Shown here piece after piece: positions 43,986 to 52,048 of a DNA stretch of 64,000 bases; the first letter of the stretch is position 1, and each line of letters starts with the position of its first letter. Location of the stretch: assembly GCF_030020805.1 (NCBI RefSeq), contig NZ_CP125098.1, positions 3,867,501-3,931,500 on the forward strand. Direction: 5' to 3'. Under the pieces are notes generated by a model, which ran no database searches, was not told where the DNA came from, and was given only the letters and a program-made list of their open reading frames with translations. Made by a program: the position numbers and the translations under genes. The DNA comes from Paenibacillus sp. RC67 (GTDB lineage Bacteria > Bacillota > Bacilli > Paenibacillales > NBRC-103111).

Positions 43986-44265
43986 ATGCGGGAACTAGTT
44001 GTACCCTATAAGGGCATGCGGGAACAGAAGGGATGTAAACTCGCCCAGATTATTCCATATTATGCACGTCTCCATGCTGCCCTTAGAGATTCTCGCTCCC
44101 ATGTCTCAACGGGTCTAAGCCCTTTCATTCCTTCGTCACATCTAACTAAGGGGTGGAGGTCGGTATTTCTAACGGAATGGGTCCGAGCCCTTTTGCGTAA
44201 CGTCTCCCGATACTCCGTGCTTCTTATCCATCCTGCGAATACATCAACTGGTGAAGAAACAGTTC
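43986..44265 (-). other. Non-coding 3' flank of the IS110-family element
   Basis: About 280 bases with no credible gene, downstream of the transposase on its strand. An apparent frame on the plus strand has odd composition and no ribosome site. The precise element end was not identified because IS110 elements lack long inverted repeats. GCATGCGGGAACTAG and GCATGCGGGAACAGA (43987 and 44017) form a close direct repeat near the presumed end. Confidence 0.4.
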
Positions 44266-45520
44266 TTAAGCTACTGGAAGAAATACTTTTGTAGAGTTGT
44301 ATACTTCATTGCTCTTAGCCAGCCCGACTAGCATTCTTGCCACTTTACCGCATAGTTTCATAATGGATTTCATTTTTTTTAACTTTTTCACTTGGACATT
44401 GTAATGGTGCAGGGCTCTGACATCCGGATTGGTCATGACCATGCACATCGTCATAAGATAAAGGAAGCGTCGCAAACGTGGGCGTCCGCGCTTGCTGAGC
44501 ACCATTTTTCCACGCCATTTCCCAGAGCTGGCTTCAGCCAAGTTAAGTCCTGCATGACGTAGCAGGGCATTCCCATGTGTATACCCACTTAGATCACCTG
44601 CTTCCCCCAACACACCTGCTAAACTGGTTGCATTTAAGCCTAGAATCGCAAGCATTTTCTGGGCATAAGGGATGCGTTCAAGAACAAGCTTAAGTTCATG
44701 TTCAATAAGCTCAAGTTGGCGCGTCGCTAAATCGTATTCTTCAAGAAGCTGACCCAAATGCAGCTTGTAGGCATGTAGAGCTTTTGTAGCACCGACGCTG
44801 CGTTTTGAGCTGCTCAGCCCGCCATAAACCGGCATGACGCTTTACATACTGCTTCCAACCGGCAATGACTTGCTCTGTTGTTAGACGGCTAATGTCCTTC
44901 GGAAGAGGAAATAGCCTTAATGTAGCAATGGCACTTGTACAGGTAAGGATTTTAAAGACCTGCCGAAGTTCGGGAAACACAATATCTACCCAGCGATGTA
45001 TCTGGTTCACTGCGCTGTTAAGCCGTTTAGTAACCGTATCCCGATTGGCCATCAGGATCCGCAGTTCTTCGTATGTCTCTGGGTTGAAACGTACGGGAGA
45101 ATAGTAGCCGTTTTTGATCATGTCTGCGATGACAAGAGCATCTTTACGGTCGCTTTTTGACGGGGTGTTGTCGCGATTTTCTTTATTCTTTTTGACAAGA
45201 TGGGGGTTTACGAGAACAGCCTCAATGCCTTTGTTTGTAAGCCAGCGCGCAAGGCACAGCCAGTAATGGCCAGTGGGCTCCATGCCGACGATAACTTTGC
45301 TCAACTTGTAAGACTTAAGCAGATCTTGAATCCAACGACTGAACAGCCGAAAACCTTCGTCATGGTTACCAAACTCCAATGGAGTTCCAAGAGCAATGCC
45401 CCGGAAACTGACTGCACGAGCGACGTGACTTTCCTGAGCAATATCTACGCCGATGACCAAATGTGAAGAGGTAATGTTTTCAATGAGTTGATTTTGCTTG
45501 TCCTGAGCCTTAAACTTCAT
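44266..45520 (-). pseudogene. IS110-family transposase, frameshifted
   Basis: ATG 45520 (AGGAGGTCGC upstream) opens the DEDD domain: HLVIGVDIAQESH, VGMEPTGHYWLCLARWL and KSDRKDALVIADMIKNGYYSP carry the acidic residues. Near 44800 the frame changes; the C-terminal Transposase_20 domain continues as SSSKRSVGATKALHAYKLHLGQLLEEYD, YAQKMLAILGLNATSLAGVLGEAGDLSGY and LRHAGLNLAEASSGKWRGKMVLSKRGRPRLRRFLY, where a catalytic serine would lie. One base change is enough to break the enzyme. Non-coding flanks lie on both sides (45521 on, and about 43990-44265); in this family such flanks encode the guide (bridge) RNA. Confidence 0.88.
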
Positions 45521-45749
45521 AGTAGAGCGACCTCCTGATGGGCTATTTGAGGCTATGACCTCGTGTGCAACCCCATCGTACCGAGGCGCTCGTTTTTGTT
45601 CAAACGCCAAATTATTCATTTTACAGGAATTCTAACGGGCAGGATGTTCAAATCGATTCATGAATATGTACTATTTTGTAGAGGAGTTAATGAATTCGAA
45701 TAACGTTATGCTCAAACCTGAAAATTAGATAATAAGAAAGAGGGGACTC

Positions 45750-46216
45750 ATGATGAATATAATGTATGTTGAAATGTTGAAAAGTAAATATGTTAGTGTT
45801 GAACATCCAACAATATTAGTTGATGGGGTCTCACTCGATTTATTACTTCATAATCTATATCCGGACAACTTATACTTAGGTTTAATTCCTACAATTACTG
45901 ACTGGATTCACTTGAAGGAAGAAGTTGAATTAGTTATTAGCAGGTTTTATTCGAATCTAGAAAAAGTTATCTTACCAATCCTAATGTGTCCAGACGACTT
46001 TGATTTAATTTGTACGATATAGTTGCAGAAGTGATAAAGACAGATAATCAAGTAATATGGCATCGGCTTGGAGTAGATTCAAGTAAATTAGGGATACCCT
46101 ATAATTATGAACTAATTGGGACTGATGTTATTTGGTTAGATTTAGTGCCTGAAATGAAATTTAATATGAACATTTACATTGAGAATCTCAATTCTATTTA
46201 TAGACCAATAGATTGA
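45750..46216 (+). pseudogene. Hypothetical (immunity-like) gene split by a frameshift
   Basis: The first part (45750-46022; AAGAGGGGACTC upstream) reads MYVEMLKSKYVSVEHPTILVDGVSLDLLLHNLYPDNLYLGLIPTI and ILPILMCPDDFDLICTI. Its continuation, IVAEVIKTDNQVIWHRLGVDSS and LVPEMKFNMN, lies one base out of register (46010 on) to 46216. Together about 155 residues, soluble, acidic, low GC, in the style of short immunity proteins; no name is assigned. One inserted or deleted base near 46018 restores a single gene, so a sequencing error is possible. Confidence 0.6.
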
Positions 46217-46313
46217 CTTTTCAGTACGATAGTAAATTCAGAGAAGCCAGGTATTGTGTATTAACACATATTTACACGAAGGGGCTAAAGCCCCTTGCCG
46301 AAACGGCGTTTTT

Positions 46314-46455
46314 AGCAGAATGCCTGCGATAATGCAGTTTTTTTGAGGAATTCGCTTAAAAAGAGGGGAACTCGCTCAAAATTCCTGCAAAATCGCAGGC
46401 ATTTCCCGAAATCGAACAAGTTGAAGTGAAATTCCTGCAGATTTGCAGGTTTTGG
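46314..46455 (+). repeat. Three clustered CCTGC palindromes
   Basis: GCCTGCGATAATGCAG (46322 on), CCTGCAAAATCGCAGG (46384-46399) and CCTGCAGATTTGCAGG (46434-46449), the last two within TTCCTGCA...GCAGG contexts, are repeated at about 50-60 base intervals. I recall such TTCCTGC palindromes as common dispersed repeats in Paenibacillus intergenic DNA. A separate hairpin (GGGGCTAAAGCCCC) at 46280-46293 lies just upstream. Confidence 0.65.
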
Positions 46456-46570
46456 TGTCCACAGGGGGCCGCGATGGGGTGGAGTCGTAAAATCGGCCCA
46501 ATTTCGTGAAAATAGCCGCTGTGGCGCCCGTTAGCGTTGCTTAGTGCGTAAGCTGTTACACACAGTAATA

Positions 46571-46597
46571 GCCCCGGTTGCGCTAACCGGGGCTTTT
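46571..46597. terminator. Rho-independent terminator
   Basis: GCCCCGGTT (46571-46579) and AACCGGGGC (46585-46593) perfect arms plus TTTT on the plus strand. It lies just beyond the stop of the minus-strand gene at 46600, whose transcription it could end. Confidence 0.8.
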
Positions 46598-46599
46598 AT

Positions 46600-47267
46600 C
46601 TATGTATAGTGCAGCACAGATCCGCAGTACTCTTTCTGCTCGCCATACTGCAGTTGCGTCTTGGAGCCGCATCCGAAGCACTCGATCGTTTTCGGCGGAG
46701 GCGGCGGTTCATTCGATTGATCTTGGGGAACCTCAAGCGTAGCGGCCAGTCCATCAATTCTGCAGCAAGGTTGATGGTTAGATTGTTTGTTTCCGAGAAG
46801 GAGGCTCGCGGGGCCCGCTTGTTCGTCAGAATGACTTGGCAAGTCGGCATATGCACGTAGGCGTCGGGGAGACGTCCCAGCGCAGCCATCCGGTTCAATT
46901 CGTTCGTAACCGTCTCCACATTCTGCTTAACCACTTCCGCCATGTAGGAAATGAGGGAGACTTCCTGCTCATAGATCATAAAGTGATACTGCTCCATGCG
47001 TGTCTCCAGTTCTTTTTTTAGAATGGAGGCTCTGCGGAAGTTGAGGCTGCTGGGAAACAGGAAGACGATGCCGGGAAGCAATGCGCTAATGAACCTATCG
47101 TAGTTGGTGGTTGAGTGAAAAAACAACATAAGGAACATAAGCAAAAACAGACTTAGCAGAAGCCCACCGTAAAATTGCTTATCCATAATTCTAAGATGTG
47201 TTACGTTTCGATGTCTAACAGATCTAATAATCATTAAAATAATCGAGATAGGAAAAAAGATAATCAA
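46600..47267 (-). pseudogene. Two-helix membrane protein with C-terminal zinc ribbon, frameshifted
   Basis: The N-terminal frame gives two helices (FFPISIILMIIRS, GLLLSLFLLMFLMLFF) and a soluble helix-rich section (ELETRMEQYHFMIYEQEVSLISYMAEVVKQNVETVTNEL), then CQVILTNKRAPRASF. Near 46730 the coding signal passes to another frame: EVPQDQSNEPPPPPKTIECFGCGSKTQLQYGEQKEYCGSVLHYT, where CFGCG and YCG look like a zinc ribbon. The original frame instead runs into Arg-rich nonsense. One base change repairs it. Function unknown. Confidence 0.6.
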
Positions 47268-47272
47268 AGTCG

Positions 47273-47497
47273 CGATTTACCCAAATTATTGCTGATGTAG
47301 GCGACCTCGTAAATCAAGGCCCATCGTCATATCCCGGAGTGTACGGTGTCATAAAAGACATACACGAAGCCATCCTTCCAGTGGCTTACACATTGTTGGC
47401 TCTGTATTTCCTTTTGGATTTAGTAAATAAGTCAATGAATTTTTCCTTCTTCCGCTGGGAAAGCCGCTGCCCATTCTACGAAACTATAGGGCAAATC
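47273..47497 (+). pseudogene. Fragment of a conjugation membrane protein (VirB6/TrbL-like)
   Basis: The plus frame reads TQIIADVGDLVNQGPSSYPGVYGVIKDIHEAILPVAYTLLALYFLLDLVNKSMN, followed by FFRWES. The pattern (a short polar start, VIKDIHEAILPVAYTLLALYFLLDL helix, then K-S) matches the N-terminal part of VirB6/TrbL-type subunits of Firmicute conjugative elements as I know them. It runs without a stop into the next gene, so this is a fusion produced by deletion. No other conjugation gene remains. Confidence 0.5.
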
Positions 47498-48657
47498 ATG
47501 GTGTCCAAGTATTTAAAGCATCCATATACTGTAATTACTTTAAGTATAGTATTCGGCTATGGATGGGAGTGGCTTATGGTTAAGACGAAAAAACGTTCAG
47601 GACAATCATCAATCGATTCCCTGAATAAGGAACTCGTCGATTATGCTCGATCCTACAAAGGAAAACTAAAGTATTCTTTTGGCGCTAAAAATATTGTGTC
47701 TAGATACGGCGACTGCTCAGGGTTTAGTCAACACGTTTTTTTGAATATTACTGGTTTAGATATAGGTGACGGGACGTCCACGCAAAGCCAACAGGTAAGA
47801 TCATATATCCGAAGATGGCACATCCTGGGGACCTCATTTTCTTCAAAAACATTTACAGATATGGCGTATCACACGTTGGCATTGTGACTGAACCTGGTCG
47901 TTTTATTGGCCTTCAAACTAGAGAGGGATGCGAGGAACACACATATCTAAAAGGCTATTGGAGGAGAAAGTTCATGCAAATACGACGTGTTTTGAACCAT
48001 GGCAAAGTCATTCAGGTGAAGAAAAAAACCAACAAGACGCAACCGATCATTGTGAATGTATATACTGTCATTACGACCGACAATAAGATCAGCGATGAAA
48101 GAATCAAACAGGACTTAAAGCAGGCATCTGAGATCTGGAGTGTTTGTGGGATTTCCTTTCGATTAAAGAAGATAGTAAGACTTTCATCCAAACAGTTCAA
48201 ATTTAAAGACGGTGAATTTCATAGTGGCCTCTTCTTAAATAAGCAACCCCTAAAAGTACAAAAATTGATTAGATTCAATCCTCCAGGCTGTACGCGAAAC
48301 GATGTCGTGGTGATCTATATGGACTCACAATCATTTTGGGACGAAGGCGCCAAAAGAGTAACGACAGGGGGGATATTTTTCTATAAACTAGATCAAGGTC
48401 CCCGAACGGCCACCATTGTATTAGCATCCAATTCAAAAGAACGCTCTCAAATGTTAGCCCACGAGCTTGGTCACGCTCTCTTTGTGGACCCTGCCACTGG
48501 TCTTGCCATTAATCCTAGTCCGACTAGAGATCGTAAAGAACGGTCACACGATAGAAACAGGAAAAATTTAATGTATCCGAAACCACCGAAGAAACCAATT
48601 CTAAACCAGAGGCAATGCCTAAAAGCAAGAAAAAGCATTCTAATTAAGCTTTCATAA
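47498..48657 (+). pseudogene. NlpC/P60 peptidase plus HELGH metallopeptidase, frameshifted
   Basis: N-terminal TM (KHPYTVITLSIVFGYGW) then an NlpC/P60 domain: SFGAKNIVSRYGDCSGFSQHVFLNITGLDIGDGTS has the catalytic Cys in DCSGF; after a one-base shift near 47790, MAHPGDLIFFKNI and GVSHVGIVTEPGRFIGLQT carry the catalytic His. After residue 190 comes a separate zinc-peptidase-like domain with VNVYTVITTD and the motif MLAHELGHALF (H-E-x-x-H), with SHDRNRKNLMYP further on. A peptidoglycan hydrolase of a conjugative element with an unusual protease tail is the simplest reading. Confidence 0.6.
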
Positions 48658-48736
48658 CGCACAATGTATCTCAAACAACAACGAATGCTTAGAGCAGATC
48701 GAGTAGGAGGAGGCGGCTAACCTCGATACTCTCACA

Positions 48737-48766
48737 CCACCGTACATGCGGGTTCGCATACGGCGG
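48737..48766 (-). ncRNA. Group II intron domain V-like remnant
   Basis: On the minus strand, CCGCCGTATGCG-AACC-CGCATGTACGGTGG forms a tight stem-loop followed by GTGTGAGAG. This is the sequence that I associate with the end of bacterial group II introns next to their reverse-transcriptase gene. No reverse transcriptase is present on either side, so only the 3' end of an intron survived. Identity rests on memory of similar sequences. Confidence 0.4.
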
Positions 48767-49118
48767 TTCCGAAAGGTTAATAAAGCTCTAAATATCGAGA
48801 AAGCAGACTTTTCAGCCCTTTCGCTTCCCAGTAGGAAGTCGGAGGGGCGTTGTTTGTGTTTCGAGACATTTCTCATGCGCCCCTTCTGCATCGAAGAAAA
48901 AGAAAATACTTGTTTGCCCTAATATCCATTCCGAGTACTCGAAGTGTTTGACTTCGGCAAGATTCCTTATGACTGTTAGAAGTGTTACCAAAGGAAAGAG
49001 CATTTTCATCAGCGAAGAAGCGCTAATGGAAATGCTCTACTAAAGGTCGCTGGATGTAGCTTAAAAATGAACCCCGTCCATAAGTCTTTAACAAGATAAA
49101 GGAGTGAAACAATAGATT

Positions 49119-49217
49119 ATGAGTTTATATATTAACTTAACTGAAGCCGCCAACATGATAGGGATCACACCCAAGCCGAAATTCACGGAACCAAAAATGA
49201 TGAAGTCTGAAACTTAA
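49119..49217 (+). CDS. Short helix-turn-helix-like leader or gene stub
   Basis: ATG 49119, with GGAG 13 bases upstream, encodes 32 residues with LTEAANMIGITPK, the look of a helix-turn-helix as in excisionases or phage DNA-binding proteins. It stops at 49217, ten bases before the ASCH gene, so it is probably the truncated upstream partner of that gene. Confidence 0.35.
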   Translation: MSLYINLTEAANMIGITPKPKFTEPKMMKSET

Positions 49218-49226
49218 CGGAGGCGA

Positions 49227-49670
49227 ATGAAAGTATTATCCATGATTCAACCGTGGGCGACTCTGCTTGTCCAAGGCGAGACTCTCTATGAAACAAGATC
49301 CTGGAAGACCCGGTATCGCGGACCGTTGGCCATTCATGAAAGCCAGAAAGTCGATAAGCAGGCCTGCAAATATGAACCCATCCGTTCTTTACTCGCCAAG
49401 AATGGCTATACGGAACAAAACCTCCCTACGGGGGTTATCCTTGCAACTTGCGAGCTTACGAATTGTTATCAAGTCATCGACGCTAATCATACGTCAGCCA
49501 TTCTGGATTGCGGGAAGGTCGTGACTGGGTATGACTTCCTGTTAGGCGATTACAGTCCAGGTTATTTTGCGTGGGAAATAGCAGGTTTCCGTCTGATGAA
49601 GCCCTATATTCCAGTGAAGGGAAAACTGGGACTATGGGAATATCCGATAGGCGAAGAGTTGATGATATGA
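49227..49670 (+). CDS. ASCH-domain protein
   Basis: 147 residues with the ASCH fold: MKVLSMIQPWATLLVQGETLYETRSWKTRYRGPLAIHESQK (the GxKxxEtRsw motif), TGVILATCELTNCYQ and GYFAWEIAGFRLMKPYIPVKGKLGLWEY. ASCH proteins bind RNA or modified nucleosides; phage-derived versions often lie in mobile elements. GGAGG lies three bases before the ATG. In the debris of what may be an integrated element, next to a helix-turn-helix stub. The biochemical role is not determined. Confidence 0.88.
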   Translation: MKVLSMIQPWATLLVQGETLYETRSWKTRYRGPLAIHESQKVDKQACKYEPIRSLLAKNGYTEQNLPTGVILATCELTNCYQVIDANHTSAILDCGKVVTGYDFLLGDYSPGYFAWEIAGFRLMKPYIPVKGKLGLWEYPIGEELMI

Positions 49671-49704
49671 CCTATGTAAACAGTCAATTAATGGAGGTTC
49701 TGAC

Positions 49705-49803
49705 TTGACCAATCACTTATTTTCTCCTTATGAAAAAAAGAGCTTGCCAAAAATAATTTTTAGGTATCAGGCAGATATTGAAAAAAACAAGTTGTTGAAG
49801 TAA
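49705..49803 (+). CDS. Short protein or phage gene stub
   Basis: TTG 49705, with AATGGAGGTTCTGAC upstream, encodes 32 residues: NHLFSPYEKKSLPKIIFRYQADIEKNKLLK. A good ribosome site but abrupt stop; probably the truncated start of a phage-type gene following the ASCH gene. Confidence 0.3.
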   Translation: MTNHLFSPYEKKSLPKIIFRYQADIEKNKLLK

Positions 49804-49858
49804 TTAAAAAGAGTGAAACAAAACAATCAATGGAGATAACTGATGCAAAATGTTGTCT

Positions 49859-49883
49859 AATGACACAAATCTCCCTACATAAA
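49859..49883 (+). repeat. Copy 3 of the GACACAAA...CCTACATAAA repeat
   Basis: Twenty-one of 25 bases match the arm at 28322-28346, and GTCTAATGACACAAA resembles GTCCAATGACACAAA at both other copies. Only this half is present; the CTTGGCAAG tail is missing. Confidence 0.65.
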
Positions 49884-50080
49884 GGCTCACGACTCGTCGT
49901 CGGCGAGTCTGTGTATATTTATTATGTTACAATTGAAAAAACTTTTAACCCAGCAAGAGATATTTAAGAATCAACGTCATAAGACAAGGGATTAACTGAT
50001 TTACTTACATATGTACAAAATACGGGTTTTGTGTAAAAGTATATTAACAAGAACATGTATCATCCTCTAATTTCTAGGTA

Positions 50081-50114
50081 AAACCGTCAGGCTCAATAAA
50101 CCGCCTGACGGTTT
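50081..50114. terminator. Bidirectional terminator
   Basis: AAACCGTCAGG (50081-50091) and CCTGACGGTTT (50104-50114), with CTTGTTTT after. It has the same stem as the terminator at 186-218. It lies 104 bases beyond the 3' end of the minus-strand operon starting at 55521, whose last gene stops at 50218. Confidence 0.85.
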
Positions 50115-50217
50115 CCTTGTTTTGTACAAATAATACTCAACTTGTGTGGACTGCGGTTTCGAGCGAGATTTCTAGATCCAAATGGATTTCTAGATCCAAA
50201 TGATCATCACGATTGAT

Positions 50218-51951
50218 CTATTTACGGTGCAGCATTTGCTGCTTTGCTGCCGGCTTCAAGGGCAGCGTCAGCTCCAGTAAGCTTCCGCCTATAGTTTGAT
50301 ATGTGGCATGGACTTGTGAACCAAGGCTGCCCGTTTCAGGTCCTAAGCTCACCACTGAAGCTTCAAATGGCGCAGCTTCCTCACCGCTGAGCCGGAAGGC
50401 CAGCACAAGCAGAGCTTCCTGCATACTTCGAAAATCAAACCGCTTTTTATCCCCGGCATAAATAATATAGTCAACGTACAACCTCTCCCCGTCCCGAGTG
50501 ATTTCCCAATGCGGCTGCTCGCCGTCGAATGAAGCGAACAATACAGCTGCTCGCATAGCAAGTGCAGCATCGTCCAGCTTGACGTGCACCGCTTCCGTAT
50601 CCTCCTTAATGCGAGTCTCTACGCCCTCCAAACAACCTCCGATTTCGAATCGTAGTCTAAGATCGGCTGCCTCCAAGGTTCCATCTATCAGATCGAGTCC
50701 GATATGAGTATCTCCTCCGTTGGTACAGAAGCCAATGCCCAACAAGACGTCCGTCCTATCCTGCCGCGATGTGAATACGGCTGAAGAATAGTCATACCCA
50801 TCGTGCAAAAAACGCAGGTGGATATAACTGAAGCTATCACCATTCCGTGTATAGGCAAGGAGATTCCGCCGCTGATTCCACATAACATCTTTGCTGAAGG
50901 TCCCGAGACTAATTCTCTCGTCTTTGTATGTAGTAGCGATATTGATCGCGTTCCCTTGCGCATCTTTATGAATAACTTGGGTGTATTCGCCCCCATTCCC
51001 ATCCACGAATGCAGGCTTGTACGCCGGCGGGCACTCGATGTGATTGCCATACCAATCCAGGCTGTAAATCAATGGAGCCTCCGACTGCAGCGATACCGTA
51101 TCTTCCCCGCACGCCATCTGCAGGAATGACTTAACGGAATCCGTCATTACCGTGCTATAGCTGCGGCTGTGCGGTCCTGACCATTGGCCGGTAGGCACAT
51201 GATAATGCTCCGCAACCATACGCCAAGCCACATCCAGCATATCTGCACTAAGACGTTTGGCTTCCGGCAGCTTCGTCGACGTATGAATGCTCGACAGTTC
51301 CTGAATGGCAACGACCGTATATGTAGGACTGTTGAATTCCTGGAACGTACCCAATTCATGTGTATAGTCGCTAAATTTGCGCAGCCGCTCCAGCCCGTAT
51401 TCGGTATATTGTTCAACACCAAACACTTCGCCTGCAATAAGTGTGACGAAAGCCCCCATGATGGCAATATTGGTGTAGCCAGGTCCGACATTACGCTTCA
51501 TAATGGCGTCGCAGGCGCAAAAGACAGCGAAGCGTATTTGCTCACGTAAATCTGCCGGGAGCCTGTTCCCATGTCGCTGTTCGGCTAACACCAGCCGTTT
51601 GCCGCAAAAGTCGGCCCAGTTCCAGTCCGGAGGAGCCATCATCGTCAGTGGTTCCTCCAGGAACCACGACCAAATCCCATAAGTCGAATTCTCACGGTTC
51701 TGGTCCTGGAGGCTGATCCCTTTACGCAAAATGTCCGAAGCCCGTTCCTTATAAGTATCTTCCTCACTGTCAAGCAAACCTAGCGCATAAATAAATGCCG
51801 CCAACGTCGGATGGGTGAATGCCACGTCTTTGAGTGTGGTATGGTAGCCAGGAGTACTGAACGGCCTTCTCACCATGTGGAGCTCAGGGTTATAGTCCTT
51901 ATGCCACTTCTCGAGTTCTTCCATTAGACACTGTCGATGATCGATGCTCAC
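50218..51951 (-). CDS. Hypothetical alpha/alpha-toroid-like protein (polysaccharide-lyase-like)
   Basis: 577 residues. The first 330 are helical with repeated W/Y-rich turns (YGIWSWFLEEP, MMAPPDWNWADF) and FQEFNSPTYTVVAIQEL, a motif I associate with heparinase-like and other toroid lyases of Paenibacillus; the remaining 250 are beta-rich. No signal peptide, so cytoplasmic. GTG 51951 (AAGGGAG seven bases upstream) is preferred over TTG 51984. Last gene of the sugar-importer operon, so it could cleave imported oligosaccharides containing uronic acids. No catalytic residues can be assigned. Confidence 0.6.
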   Translation of the reverse strand: MSIDHRQCLMEELEKWHKDYNPELHMVRRPFSTPGYHTTLKDVAFTHPTLAAFIYALGLLDSEEDTYKERASDILRKGISLQDQNRENSTYGIWSWFLEEPLTMMAPPDWNWADFCGKRLVLAEQRHGNRLPADLREQIRFAVFCACDAIMKRNVGPGYTNIAIMGAFVTLIAGEVFGVEQYTEYGLERLRKFSDYTHELGTFQEFNSPTYTVVAIQELSSIHTSTKLPEAKRLSADMLDVAWRMVAEHYHVPTGQWSGPHSRSYSTVMTDSVKSFLQMACGEDTVSLQSEAPLIYSLDWYGNHIECPPAYKPAFVDGNGGEYTQVIHKDAQGNAINIATTYKDERISLGTFSKDVMWNQRRNLLAYTRNGDSFSYIHLRFLHDGYDYSSAVFTSRQDRTDVLLGIGFCTNGGDTHIGLDLIDGTLEAADLRLRFEIGGCLEGVETRIKEDTEAVHVKLDDAALAMRAAVLFASFDGEQPHWEITRDGERLYVDYIIYAGDKKRFDFRSMQEALLVLAFRLSGEEAAPFEASVVSLGPETGSLGSQVHATYQTIGGSLLELTLPLKPAAKQQMLHRK

Positions 51952-52048
51952 CTGCTTCACTCCCTTTATTCTCTCAATCTTCAATACCTAAGAGCGTCCT
52001 CCCACTCAAATCCCCAGAACCCATGGGCTTAGGACGCCCTGTACTTCC

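Noticed and set aside
43986..44294. 102-codon plus-strand frame beside the IS110-like gene
   Set aside because: It starts in a short direct repeat, has no ribosome site and overlaps the end of the transposase; more likely the element's non-coding flank.
46314..46455. CRISPR array
   Set aside because: Only three palindromes with non-identical repeats, no constant spacer length and no cas genes nearby.
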